The translations under genes and the position numbers were made by a program. From NCBI GenBank assembly GCA_018362895.1, contig JAHALR010000010.1, positions 101,909-165,908 on the forward strand: a stretch of DNA of 64,000 bases, read 5' to 3'. The notes beneath the pieces were generated by a model. That model was not told the origin of the DNA and searched no databases. It was given only the letters and a program-made list of their open reading frames with translations. Of this stretch, positions 16,259 through 24,498 are shown piece after piece (within the stretch, counting starts at the first letter, position 1; every line of letters starts with the position of its first letter). Source of the stretch: Clostridium sp. (GTDB lineage Bacteria > Cyanobacteriota > Vampirovibrionia > Gastranaerophilales > Gastranaerophilaceae).

Positions 16259-18133
16259 ATGGCTAAATCAATTGTAATCGCAGAACGTGACAATATTGCA
16301 GCGGTTTTTGAAGATAATAAGATTACGGAATTTTTTATACATAAAGGTGATATCTTGCTTGGTGATGTTTATTTGAGTAAAGTTGAAAACATTCTCCCCA
16401 GTATTGAAGCGGCATTCGTTGATGTTGGTTCTGATAAAATGGGTTTTTTGCATGCTGCTGATGTAATAGGAAAAGGAGGACTTCAAGACAAACTCTCCCC
16501 AAAGCAAAAACTGGTAGTCCAGGTAGTAAAAGAACCAACAGGTCACAAAGGTCCAAGGGTCACTACCTCTTTAAGCCTACCCGGTAGATTTTGTGTGTTA
16601 ATGCCTCAAGAAACAGGCATAAGTGTAAGCAAAAAGATTATGTCGGCAAAAGAAAGAGCAAGACTTAAATCAATAGTCAGTCTTTTGAAGCCCGTAGGGC
16701 TGGGGGTTATCATCAGAACAGAAGCTGAAGGCCAAACAGAAGCTGAAATTCAAGAAGATTTGGAAATTCTACTCGACAAATGGAATATGATTGTTACACA
16801 AGCAGAGCTTGTTGAAGCACCTAACCTTCTTTATCGTGATCAGGATTTACTTTATAGAGTAATCAGAGAGGCCTGCACAGAAGATGTGAAAGAAATAGTA
16901 GTTGATACGCCATATGCAATGCATCGTGTGCAGCAGCTCATCCAAAACTGGAATTTGAACAAAAACATTGATATATCAGTATATAAAGGAAGTGAACCTC
17001 TTCTTGTTGCTTCAGGAGTCAAAAAAGAAATTGAACAGGCTTTGAATATCAAAGTTAACCTCCCTTCAGGCGGATACTTGTTTATACAGACAACAGAAGC
17101 CCTCACAGTAATAGACGTTAACAGCGGAAAGTTCATAAGTTCTGCTACTCAAGATGAAACTATTTTGAAAACAAACAAAGAGGCTGTTAAAGAGATTGCA
17201 CGACAGCTCAAACTCAGAAACATAGGTGGTATGATTATTATCGATTTTATCGACATGCTGAGCCGTGCAGACAAAATAGCTATTATGGAAGAATTGGAAC
17301 TTGCTGTTGAAACTGACAAAGCCAAGCCACAAGTTGGACAGCTTTCTGATTTGGGACTTGTAGAAATGACCAGACACAGACAAGGACAAAGCCTGGCTGA
17401 AATATTCACAAAGAAATGTCCGCATTGCGGTGGAACAGGTCAGCTGCTTGAAGATTTTGGATTCTCTTCAGCAGTTGCAGAAGGAGAATTTCGCTCAAAA
17501 GCAGCAAAATTGAACAAATCTCCTATGAACAATGGCAAAAACAGACACAACGATAACAAGCATAACAATAAAGTGTTTAATCATCAGAACATAAATGGCA
17601 ATCAGCCTCAAAAAAATGAATATGACAGACGACAACAGCAAAATCAAATTTCAGATCAATCTGTCGAAGAAACAAAAGATATTTCTCAAAATCAGGAGAA
17701 CCCCAATAATGATAATAAGTCAAAAAGACAAAACAACAAGCGTCGCTTCAATAAAAACAGAAAAGATCAAAGATTCCAGGAACCTGTTCCTCAGACAGAA
17801 CCGGAACAAATAATAGAAAATCTTATGATAGAAGCTGATAAGGCTGATGAAGCACAAGAAAAGTCACAAATACCTGAACAAACAGAAGTTTCTGTTGTAG
17901 AAGAAAAACCGAAAAAAACTACAAGAAAGAGAACTACAAAAAAAGTTAAAGAAACAGAAATCCAAGAACCGATAAAAGAAGAAGTTGTTGCAGCTGTCGA
18001 AGTTCAGGATAAAAAACTTGAAGAAAAACAAGAAGAAAAGGTTGAAGAAAAGCCGGTGAAGAAAACAAAAACAAGAAAAGCTTCAAGAGCCAGAAAAAAA
18101 ACGGCAGAAAAACAACCAGATGTAACTGAATAA
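16259..18133 (+). CDS. rne: Ribonuclease E/G family endoribonuclease
   Basis: Endoribonuclease for RNA decay and rRNA/tRNA processing. I start it at ATG 16259 (MAKSIVIAERDN), which follows AAAGGA; the longer reading from 16202 adds 19 unlikely residues. An S1-like RNA-binding region lies at about residues 30-110. The catalytic core shows VIDVNSGKF and IIIDFIDM, which hold the two metal-binding aspartates of the family, and the zinc link CPHCGGTG sits near residue 400. Residues 430-625 form a Lys/Glu/Gln/Asn-rich disordered tail ending in basic stretches (KTTRKRTTKKVK). Such tails act as partner-docking regions in RNase E. The long tail argues for RNase E over RNase G, but the name is a judgement. 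Confidence 0.92.
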   Translation: MAKSIVIAERDNIAAVFEDNKITEFFIHKGDILLGDVYLSKVENILPSIEAAFVDVGSDKMGFLHAADVIGKGGLQDKLSPKQKLVVQVVKEPTGHKGPRVTTSLSLPGRFCVLMPQETGISVSKKIMSAKERARLKSIVSLLKPVGLGVIIRTEAEGQTEAEIQEDLEILLDKWNMIVTQAELVEAPNLLYRDQDLLYRVIREACTEDVKEIVVDTPYAMHRVQQLIQNWNLNKNIDISVYKGSEPLLVASGVKKEIEQALNIKVNLPSGGYLFIQTTEALTVIDVNSGKFISSATQDETILKTNKEAVKEIARQLKLRNIGGMIIIDFIDMLSRADKIAIMEELELAVETDKAKPQVGQLSDLGLVEMTRHRQGQSLAEIFTKKCPHCGGTGQLLEDFGFSSAVAEGEFRSKAAKLNKSPMNNGKNRHNDNKHNNKVFNHQNINGNQPQKNEYDRRQQQNQISDQSVEETKDISQNQENPNNDNKSKRQNNKRRFNKNRKDQRFQEPVPQTEPEQIIENLMIEADKADEAQEKSQIPEQTEVSVVEEKPKKTTRKRTTKKVKETEIQEPIKEEVVAAVEVQDKKLEEKQEEKVEEKPVKKTKTRKASRARKKTAEKQPDVTE

Positions 18134-18144
18134 AAAGGTTTAAT

Positions 18145-18510
18145 ATGAAATCAAAAATATTAGCTTTGATAGTTTTAACGGTGATGTGTTTTTTTTCACA
18201 GATTGGAGTGTATGCCCAAAATAATTCTGACACTTCACCGTTAAAACCCAGAGACAAAGTAGAATCACAAAATTTGCCTTCTAAAAATAAAACCGAAGGA
18301 AATAGTGAAGAAAAAAAAGTTTTCACAAAATTTTTGATATCAATGTTGTGGGTTGGTGGTTCTTGTATTGCAATATTTTTGATACTACTTGCTTATAAAA
18401 AGCTAAAAGGTACAAAACTGGGACAAACAAAACATATTGATATTTCAAAAAATCTGAATTCGCCTGACACCGTTGATGAAGCTGTAAAATTCTTTATTGA
18501 AAAATTCTAA
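18145..18510 (+). CDS. Small membrane protein with signal peptide, 121 aa
   Basis: Unrecognised. An N-terminal hydrophobic signal (MKSKILALIVLTVMCFFSQ) ends near VYAQ. A polar linker of about 50 residues follows, then one membrane segment (ISMLWVGGSCIAIFLILLA) at about residues 68-86 and a short charged cytoplasmic tail. The layout resembles FliO, but the conserved FliO motifs after the membrane segment are missing. It starts 11 bp after the RNase E/G stop and is probably co-transcribed. Its stop overlaps that of the convergent Cys-rich gene by four bases. Confidence 0.7.
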   Translation: MKSKILALIVLTVMCFFSQIGVYAQNNSDTSPLKPRDKVESQNLPSKNKTEGNSEEKKVFTKFLISMLWVGGSCIAIFLILLAYKKLKGTKLGQTKHIDISKNLNSPDTVDEAVKFFIEKF

Positions 18511-18767
18511 GATATTTGTGGCGGTTCACCGTAAGTTTTTAATAAAGCTTTAAGAATTTTGGGCATCTGACAAACAAAAGAGTAGTTTCCATTGCGTAAG
18601 GAACATTTTTTGCAATCGCTGTTTATTGTATAACATTCTATTGCCTGAAGTGTCCAGTTTTGCATAATTGATTCAGATATTTCACCGTTTGTTTGTGGAA
18701 TATACAGCTCAGTAATTGGTGCCAAGGAATAATTTTTACTGTAATTAAAAACTCTCGCAGTATTCAT
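18507..18767 (-). CDS. Small four-cysteine protein, 86 aa
   Basis: Unrecognised. The second half contains four cysteines (ECYTINSDCKKCSLRNGN, then FVCQMPKIL), a pattern that could bind zinc or an iron-sulfur cluster. I prefer ATG at 18767 (MNTARVFNYSKN) because GGAGGTG lies six bases upstream; a GTG three codons earlier falls inside that ribosome-binding site. No membrane segment is seen. The gene stands alone between convergent and divergent neighbours. The strong ribosome-binding site and cysteine spacing make it a convincing gene despite its size. Confidence 0.7.
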   Translation of the reverse strand: MNTARVFNYSKNYSLAPITELYIPQTNGEISESIMQNWTLQAIECYTINSDCKKCSLRNGNYSFVCQMPKILKALLKTYGEPPQIS

Positions 18768-18863
18768 AAACAACACCTCCCCAAAATTCTCCTATTAAAA
18801 GAATAAACCATTTACTAGTCATCTAACTCGGCTTAATGAATGAGATTGTGAATGATTTTGAGA

Positions 18864-19637
18864 TTACACAGAAACAGTATGGGCTTCGTAAACTATTCTG
18901 AGACCATGGAGAGTTATGTATGGATTTATATAGTCAAATTTTCTGTTCATATATTCTGCAACAATGTCAGAATAACCACCTGTCGCAATAACCGTAGCAT
19001 TTTCACCAAGTTCACTTTCGCACTCTTTTATCAGACCTTCAATCATGCAGGCATGCCCTCTGACAATACCTGAAAGCATAGCATCTATTGTATTTTTGCC
19101 AATAGCATTATGAGGTGCTTCAATTTTAATCAATGGAAGTTTTGATGTAAATTTCTTTAAACTTTCTGCCTGAATCTTCATACCTGCACAAATAATACCG
19201 CCTAAAAATTCTCCATTGCCTGTAACAATATCAAATGAAGTCGCCGTTCCAAGATCTACAACTATACAGGTCTTTTTATACAGAGAATATGCAGCAAATG
19301 CATTTACAATTCTATCCGCACCAACTTCTTCTGGTGCATCAACATTGTATTTTAAAAGATTTGTTGTTTTATTTGAAACAACAAACGGTGTGATATTCAG
19401 ATATCTTTTTAATGCATTGCGGAAACGTTCTGTCAGACAGACCACAACACTACATAGACAGGCTGAATCAACCTTTCCTTCATAATTATGAATTCTAAGC
19501 AAATTCATTAATAAAATACCTATCTCATCTTCTGATCTGTGTTTTTCAGAAGAAATTGACCATGTTTCAATTAACTCTTCTTTGTCGAAAAGTCCTATTG
19601 TTGTTGACGTGTTTCCTATATCCAGTGTTAATAACAT
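18864..19637 (-). CDS. coaX: Type III pantothenate kinase
   Basis: First step of CoA synthesis: phosphorylates pantothenate. The 257-residue protein shows the ASKHA-fold motifs of CoaX in order: LTLDIGNTSTTIGLF (phosphate 1), GADRIVNAFAAYSLY, CIVVDLGTATSFDIV (phosphate 2) with GGIICAGMKIQAESL, then TIDAMLSGIVRGHACMIEGL and IATGGYSDIVAEYM. It is transcribed alone, divergent from the signal-peptide protein at 19710. With panB and panC about 14 kb away the organism appears able to make its own pantothenate and CoA. Confidence 0.95.
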   Translation of the reverse strand: MLLTLDIGNTSTTIGLFDKEELIETWSISSEKHRSEDEIGILLMNLLRIHNYEGKVDSACLCSVVVCLTERFRNALKRYLNITPFVVSNKTTNLLKYNVDAPEEVGADRIVNAFAAYSLYKKTCIVVDLGTATSFDIVTGNGEFLGGIICAGMKIQAESLKKFTSKLPLIKIEAPHNAIGKNTIDAMLSGIVRGHACMIEGLIKECESELGENATVIATGGYSDIVAEYMNRKFDYINPYITLHGLRIVYEAHTVSV

Positions 19638-19676
19638 ATTTACCTCAAATATATTTTAGCAGAAAAATATTTTTGC

Positions 19677-19682
19677 TATAAT
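19677..19682 (+). promoter_or_regulatory. Candidate -10 box before the secreted NTF2-like gene
   Basis: Perfect TATAAT 27 bp before the ATG at 19710; no good -35 box is visible at normal spacing. Confidence 0.35.
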
Positions 19683-19709
19683 ATTATTGTTATTTATAAG
19701 AGTTTTATT

Positions 19710-20609
19710 ATGAAAAAATATATTTTAGCACTACTTTTTACATTTACTTTATTATCAATTACACCAGCCTTTGCATTGCCTAATGAAACACTTAAGTCTA
19801 TCGGGTTTCATAAAAGAGCAGAAACTGCACCAGCAGAGCAGATAAAAAAGATTTTCTCCAATTATGAAAAGTACTCAAACAGCCATGATCTTCAGAATCT
19901 TCTTAACCTGCATGACGAAACATATAGGAGTTCTGACGGATATGATAAAAAAAGGTTGAAAGAGCTTGCTGTTGAATCTTGGAAAGAATATCCTGATGTC
20001 AAATATTCTGTAAAAATTCTTTCAATCGATGTTGATATAGATAATGCAACAGTAATGACACAAGAAAAGCTTAGTGGAATCTCTACTGCTTCTGTCGAAT
20101 ATGTAAAAGGTAACGGATATATTGACTCTGAATCAACATCTATCTATTATCTTAAGCGTTTTTCCAATGAATGGAGAATTGTATCTGACTTTGTCATTAC
20201 AGAAAAAACTTCTATGAGATATGGAATTGCCCGTTTCATCCCAATGAGCATTGATGCTCCGGCAATTGTTGGGCCTAATGAAGAATACACTGCCATATTA
20301 AAAGTTAATGTACCCAAAAGTTATCTTGCCTTAATATCAATAAACAATGAACCAATTACCTATCCTGTTGAAAGAAGCAAAGAAGTATTCAGAAGCCTAA
20401 AAAATGACGGTATTCAAGAACGAATTTTAATCAGTAATAATGGCACAAAAAATGAGAATGCAATTGCATCAATAGGCATTGCAAGACCTAATATAAAAAA
20501 TAACAATATAAATGTAAATATTATGGGAATTGCTTTTCTCTCAAGCAGAGTAAATGTTATTAAGCACAAAATTGAAAGCGAACCGGACAATGCAGCTGAT
20601 AAAAAATAA
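19710..20609 (+). CDS. Exported protein with NTF2-like domain, 299 aa
   Basis: A signal peptide (MKKYILALLFTFTLLSITPAFA, cleavage near residue 22) indicates export to the periplasm or outer membrane. Residues about 38-170 look like a SnoaL/NTF2-type fold: IKKIFSNYEKYSNSHDLQNL, then LHDETYRSSDGYDKKRL and IYYLKRFSNEWRIVSDF. The remainder is beta-rich and ends in a polar tail. The next gene, lspA, starts inside its last codons, so the two are translationally coupled. NTF2-like folds can be enzymes or ligand binders; no catalytic residues can be assigned here. Confidence 0.75.
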   Translation: MKKYILALLFTFTLLSITPAFALPNETLKSIGFHKRAETAPAEQIKKIFSNYEKYSNSHDLQNLLNLHDETYRSSDGYDKKRLKELAVESWKEYPDVKYSVKILSIDVDIDNATVMTQEKLSGISTASVEYVKGNGYIDSESTSIYYLKRFSNEWRIVSDFVITEKTSMRYGIARFIPMSIDAPAIVGPNEEYTAILKVNVPKSYLALISINNEPITYPVERSKEVFRSLKNDGIQERILISNNGTKNENAIASIGIARPNIKNNNINVNIMGIAFLSSRVNVIKHKIESEPDNAADKK

Positions 20610-21057
20610 AAAAATACTAATTTTTTTACTGCTTACTGCAATTTTTTCTATGATTTCCTTTGCTGCAAGAAATATTCTTATTTCTCACTATAACAATTTT
20701 GATTTTAAATTATTTACAATTGATTACATAAAAAACTATGGAGCTGCATTTAGTCTTTTTCACACTCACACCTCTTTGCTTATTGTTTTATCAGTAATCA
20801 TTTTGTGTGCTGTTCTTATATACATATTAAAAAATATATTTAATTTTACTAAGTTTGAACTATTTTTCTCTTCTCTACTCACAGCGGGAATTATTTGCAA
20901 TCTTTTTGAACGTATTTCAGACGGATTTGTAACAGATTATATAAGGCTAAATTTTGTTACTTTTCCTATATTCAATCTTTCTGATTTGTTTATAAATATA
21001 GGCGCTTTTATACTTATTTGTAATATACTTTTTAGTAATGAAACAGAATCTGAATAA
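20590..21057 (+). CDS. lspA: Lipoprotein signal peptidase (SPase II)
   Basis: Inner-membrane aspartyl protease that removes the signal peptide of prolipoproteins. I prefer ATG 20590 (MQLIKNKKIL), giving 155 residues with four membrane segments; an ATG at 20554 would lie deeper inside the upstream gene. Key motifs are NYGAAFSLF, VTDYI (first catalytic Asp) and FNLSDLFI (second catalytic Asp). The usual GNxxDR segment reads CNLFER, a divergent version, but both catalytic aspartates remain. It overlaps its upstream neighbour by 20 bases and the pseudouridine synthase downstream by 20 bases. Confidence 0.88.
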   Translation: MQLIKNKKILIFLLLTAIFSMISFAARNILISHYNNFDFKLFTIDYIKNYGAAFSLFHTHTSLLIVLSVIILCAVLIYILKNIFNFTKFELFFSSLLTAGIICNLFERISDGFVTDYIRLNFVTFPIFNLSDLFINIGAFILICNILFSNETESE

Positions 21058-21964
21058 CACTTTTATAATTGAATCTGAAGATGCAAATCAACGTTTGGAT
21101 ACATTTCTGTCTGCAATGTATTCTGATTTATCACGATCATTTCTTCAAAAACAAATAAAATCCGGAAATATTCTTATAAATGGTATGCCGGCTAAAGCAT
21201 CAAACATCCTCAAGACTGACGATAATATATCAGTTGAGATTAATTTTGAGACACATTACTCAATTCTGCCAGAGAATATACCGCTTGAAATTCTTTACGA
21301 CGATGAGGCTATGGCAGTTGTTAACAAACCTAAAGGAATGCTTACACATCCTACATCATTAGAAAATACCGGCACACTTGTGAATGGGTTATTGTTCAGA
21401 TTTGGAGACAAACTTTCTGATTGTAACGGCTTTATGCGTCCGGGAATAGTTCATAGACTAGACAGAAATACTTCCGGTTTACTTATGATTGCAAAGAACA
21501 ATGACTCATATACTTTTTTGAAAGAAAAAATGCAGAAACATGAGGTTGTAAAAAAATACTATGCAATTGTATGTGGAAATATAGAAAAAGATTGCGGCTC
21601 AATTATTGCAAATATAGGCAGACACCCTTCAAAACCTGAAAAAATGGCTGTTACTCCTGAGGGAAAACCTTCTGTTACGCATTATAAAGTTCTGGAAAGA
21701 TTTGGAAGTCATACTTTTTTGGAAATAAACCTGGAAACAGGAAGAACTCATCAAATTAGAGTACATATGTCATATATAAAGCACCCAATTGTTAATGATA
21801 CAATGTACGGTGGTGCAAAATTGCCAGTAAAAACTGCTGAACAGGTTCTTCAGGCTTTTTATCTGCGTTTTACATCTCCATTAGATAATAAAGAAAGAGA
21901 AATAAAATTAGACTTTGATGATGATATAATTAAAACATTAAACTATTTAAGGAGTAAAAAATGA
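21038..21964 (+). CDS. rluD: RluA/RluD-family 23S rRNA pseudouridine synthase
   Basis: A 308-residue protein with an N-terminal S4 RNA-binding domain (residues 12-70, QRLDTFLSAMYSDLSRSFLQ, SGNILINGMPAK) and the RluA catalytic domain. The active-site loop GIVHRLDRNTSGLLMIAKN holds the catalytic Asp. GRTHQIRVHMSYIKHPIVND follows near residue 230. The family isomerises uridines in rRNA, and the S4 plus RluA layout is that of RluD. The exact target sites cannot be read. The adjacency lspA-rluD is common in bacteria. Its stop overlaps the next start (ATGA). Confidence 0.92.
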   Translation: MKQNLNNTFIIESEDANQRLDTFLSAMYSDLSRSFLQKQIKSGNILINGMPAKASNILKTDDNISVEINFETHYSILPENIPLEILYDDEAMAVVNKPKGMLTHPTSLENTGTLVNGLLFRFGDKLSDCNGFMRPGIVHRLDRNTSGLLMIAKNNDSYTFLKEKMQKHEVVKKYYAIVCGNIEKDCGSIIANIGRHPSKPEKMAVTPEGKPSVTHYKVLERFGSHTFLEINLETGRTHQIRVHMSYIKHPIVNDTMYGGAKLPVKTAEQVLQAFYLRFTSPLDNKEREIKLDFDDDIIKTLNYLRSKK

Positions 21965-22326
21965 ACAATAATACAATTTTGAAAGGAATTTATTTATTTA
22001 TAAATATTATTATATTTGTAGGTCTTGCTGCTTTTTGTTACTTTAATATGGATAAAACAGTAGAATATTTTTGTCCTCTAATGCAAAAGACATATACAAC
22101 ACATCTGATTTTTCTTGTTTGTATGGTATTTGCAGCTGCATATGTTGCCGGTTATGCAGTGTGTTCAATTTTTAAACAAAAACTTTCAGACAAATGTAGT
22201 GCTTATGAAAAACGACATGAAAATATATCCGTCGCAAATGAATCAGACAAAGCACGTATACAAACTCTCGAAGCTAAAATTGAGACTCTTGAAGCCGCTT
22301 TAAAAAATGCATTAGATAACAAATAG
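21961..22326 (+). CDS. Two-helix membrane protein with coiled coil, 121 aa (LapA-like layout)
   Basis: Two membrane segments (about residues 9-27 and 48-68) are followed by a C-terminal coiled coil (ARIQTLEAKIETLEAALKNA). This layout resembles LapA/DUF1049 proteins, but I cannot confirm family membership by eye. It is coupled to the upstream pseudouridine synthase by an ATGA overlap and ends the operon 19710-22326, followed by a terminator. Confidence 0.7.
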   Translation: MNNNTILKGIYLFINIIIFVGLAAFCYFNMDKTVEYFCPLMQKTYTTHLIFLVCMVFAAAYVAGYAVCSIFKQKLSDKCSAYEKRHENISVANESDKARIQTLEAKIETLEAALKNALDNK

Positions 22327-22356
22327 ATACAAAGTATATACCATAAAATTTAAAAG

Positions 22357-22388
22357 CAGGGTCTAACTCTTGAAGCACCCTGTTTTTT
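22357..22388 (+). terminator. Intrinsic terminator after the lspA-rluD operon
   Basis: CAGGGT (22357-22362) pairs with ACCCTG (22377-22382), followed by TTTTTTC. The stem is short and the loop 14 nt, so strength is moderate. Confidence 0.6.
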
Positions 22389-22575
22389 CTATGTTTTTAA
22401 TATTTGTTAAGATATGTTAACCAATATATAATAAATATAGCAATTTTCTATAATGTTTTTTTTTTATATATATACAAGAGAGAAAATCAAAAAATACAAA
22501 ACTAGACAAACTAAATACCAAATACCATTTATTAAATTACCCGTACCACTAGACTAAGTTTTAAGGAGAGAAAAA

Positions 22576-22881
22576 ATGACTTTCTGCGCACTTAACACAA
22601 GATTGTTAACCTTGACAATGTACAAAAGCAATTTGGAGTACAGTATTACTTCAATAAGCAACAAAAGACAGCAAATTGCTTATCAAACAATGAACCTTGC
22701 AAATGTTGACTGGGAATCTGATCCAAGGGTCAAACAGCTTCAGGCAATGGATTCGTATCTTGAATTGCAGCAAAAGAATTTGGAAACACAGCAAAAAGCA
22801 GCATCTGCCGAGCTTGAAAGTATGCAAAAAATCGTTGAAAATAACGTTAAAAAAGATATGACGTTGAACTTGACTGCATAA
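22576..22881 (+). CDS. Small helical coiled-coil protein, 101 aa
   Basis: Unrecognised. The N-terminal third (LLTLTMYKSNLEYSITSISN, then KRQQIAYQ) and a C-terminal coiled coil (LELQQKNLETQQKAASAELE) flank a short middle. The same layout, with related sequence (QNQKLQIDTQLKAAEAELKS), occurs in the 181-residue protein at 59067, so I regard them as paralogues. No signal peptide or membrane segment is visible. A clear ribosome-binding site (AAGGAGAG) precedes the ATG. The roughly 180-bp leader after the upstream terminator holds TATAAT-like sequences and a long T-run. Confidence 0.75.
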   Translation: MTFCALNTRLLTLTMYKSNLEYSITSISNKRQQIAYQTMNLANVDWESDPRVKQLQAMDSYLELQQKNLETQQKAASAELESMQKIVENNVKKDMTLNLTA

Positions 22882-22987
22882 TTTACCCGGGAATTATCTT
22901 TCAAGTACATTTAATCGAAATAAAATACCTGTATCCAGCATTAATTTTAAATTGAATTTGACAAGCTTATTTGTTAATATAAGCTTA

Positions 22988-23260
22988 ATGAATATATTTC
23001 AAACTTTTGAACTATTCTTGTCACAACCTTTAAGTATTATTCGAAATCGGATAATACAAATTTGTCATGTTGAAATTGACGGTGTGAATGTAAAAAACAA
23101 AGTACAATTCAATCTTTCAGATGAATCCGCACAGATTAATGTTTATAACAGCCCAAAAGTATACAATCTTTTAACAACTGTTTTGTATAAAAAAGGAAAG
23201 ATTAACTCACAGATAAGTAACAAGCAAAATGATAATAAAAAAAGCAAGATTTATAACTAG
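22988..23260 (+). CDS. Possible small protein, 90 aa (uncertain)
   Basis: The stretch between 22882 and 23228 has an open frame that reads MNIFQTFELFLSQPLS from ATG 22988 and then a plausible beta-rich segment (CHVEIDGVNVKNKVQFNLS). It overlaps engB by 32 bases in another frame. No ribosome-binding site is clear. The composition is coding-like but I know no homologue. If it is not a gene, the 347-bp gap holds nothing else I can name. Confidence 0.35.
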   Translation: MNIFQTFELFLSQPLSIIRNRIIQICHVEIDGVNVKNKVQFNLSDESAQINVYNSPKVYNLLTTVLYKKGKINSQISNKQNDNKKSKIYN

Positions 23261-23801
23261 TGCAGCAAAGCTATCACAATGTCCGGATTTCAATCTACCT
23301 GAAATTGCTCTTTTAGGACGTTCTAATGTAGGGAAATCTTCATTTATTAATGGTTTAACAAATAATTCAAAACTTGCAAAAACCAGCAACAAACCAGGTA
23401 AAACAAGACTTATAAACTTATTTGAATTTGACGAAAAATATATAGTAGCAGATCTGCCAGGGTATGGTTATGCAAAAGTGTCAAAAGAGATACAGAATGA
23501 ATGGCAAAAAAACCTTGAAGAATATTTGTTGAAAAGAGACAGTCTAAAGCTTTTAGTCCAATTTATTGATTCAAGACATGAAATACAAAAAAATGATTTA
23601 CAAATGCAGGAGTGGCTTTTTCATCACAAATTAGACTCAATTGTCATTGCTACCAAAATAGACCTCACTCCAAAATCGAAAATCCAATCAAAAATTAATG
23701 AGTTGAAAAAAGTTACACAAAGAGAAGTGCTTCCTTTTTCAACTCAAAATAACCGATATAATGAAAACATTATAAAGTTAATTGAAAATTCTATTTTATA
23801 A
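23229..23801 (+). CDS. engB: Ribosome-biogenesis GTPase EngB/YsxC
   Basis: TRAFAC-class GTPase needed for large-subunit assembly. The 190-residue protein has G1 GRSNVGKSSFINGL (about residues 28-41), G2-region SNKPGKTRLINLFEF, G3 DLPGYGYA, and G4 TKID. The segment after G3 (KVSKEIQNEWQKNLEEYL) is typical of YsxC/YihA. Its stop overlaps that of the convergent zinc-ribbon protein by six bases. Confidence 0.95.
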   Translation: MIIKKARFITSAAKLSQCPDFNLPEIALLGRSNVGKSSFINGLTNNSKLAKTSNKPGKTRLINLFEFDEKYIVADLPGYGYAKVSKEIQNEWQKNLEEYLLKRDSLKLLVQFIDSRHEIQKNDLQMQEWLFHHKLDSIVIATKIDLTPKSKIQSKINELKKVTQREVLPFSTQNNRYNENIIKLIENSIL

Positions 23802-24137
23802 CTTTTTTTTCAAATCTTCTGGTATGTATTTTTCCCAACTTTCATCAAGATTTTTAAAAAAGTTGTGTGCATCAATTACATCATCATAGCAAATTGCGTC
23901 AGGTCCGTCTTGGATTTGAAGAGCAAGTTCATCTTTTGCAAGTTTTGTTTTATCTTTTTCTACACATCCACCAAGAAGTGCGATACCGAAAGACTTGCCA
24001 CAATGCTGACAAATTACCTGAATAACATTTAAATTTTTCTCTTTTCTCAGAACAAATACCGAATCCTCTGTAAAATCCGATTTACATTCAGAACAGCACA
24101 TGTCTGAAAATAACATATTAATAATCTTCTTGTTCAT
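23796..24137 (-). CDS. C4 zinc-ribbon protein, 113 aa
   Basis: Two CxxC knuckles (CSEC at about residue 15 and CQHC at about residue 43) separated by a beta-rich segment form a probable zinc ribbon, followed by an acidic helical C-terminus (DVIDAHNFFKNLDESWEKYI). I do not recognise a named family. It is a single gene, convergent with engB. Such small ribbons often bind nucleic acid or protein, but there is no direct clue. Confidence 0.7.
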   Translation of the reverse strand: MNKKIINMLFSDMCCSECKSDFTEDSVFVLRKEKNLNVIQVICQHCGKSFGIALLGGCVEKDKTKLAKDELALQIQDGPDAICYDDVIDAHNFFKNLDESWEKYIPEDLKKKL

Positions 24138-24301
24138 ACAATCCTCATTTTACAATAAATACAGCTCTTTTTATCAAATTCCATATATGAACACCAATTT
24201 TATTTTATTCAACCAAAAAGATGTTTAAAAAAAATTTAACTGGGAATTATAATAATGTGATAGATAAATGTAGTAGTTAAATAGATAAAGTAGGTGGCAT
24301 C

Positions 24302-24397
24302 ATGGAAATTTTAAGTTTAGTAGCATTTGGTGGTTTGATGTATTTATGCTTCATTACAATTCCCGAAATTATGGAAAAAAGAGCAGCACAACACTAA
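24302..24397 (+). CDS. Very small hydrophobic protein, 31 aa
   Basis: ATG 24302 opens MEILSLVAFGGLMYLCFITI, a single membrane-length hydrophobic segment, then a short charged tail PEIMEKRAAQH. AGGTGG lies seven bases upstream, TATAAT is at 24248-24253, and a strong intrinsic terminator follows within 25 bp. The promoter-RBS-ORF-terminator set makes a real mini-gene likely. Small single-pass proteins of this type often tune membrane complexes; no function can be assigned. Confidence 0.55.
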   Translation: MEILSLVAFGGLMYLCFITIPEIMEKRAAQH

Positions 24398-24417
24398 TCC
24401 TCCAAACAAAATGTATC

Positions 24418-24456
24418 AAAAGCCTTTGTAAATTAATGATTTATAAAGGCTTTTTC
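24418..24456 (+). terminator. Intrinsic terminator after the 31-residue ORF
   Basis: AAAAGCCTTT (24418-24427) pairs with AAAGGCTTTT, and the stem extends inward through TAAAT/ATTTA; a T-run follows. Confidence 0.85.
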
Positions 24457-24498
24457 TAATTTTTTAGACGCAAATACCCAGCAAAATGTTCCAATATT

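Noticed and set aside
18145..18510. Assignment as FliO
   Set aside because: The signal-plus-membrane layout fits, but the conserved cytoplasmic FliO motifs are absent and no fli genes adjoin.
22952..22987. TTG start extending the 22988 ORF upstream
   Set aside because: No ribosome-binding site precedes it; if the ORF is real the ATG at 22988 is the better start.
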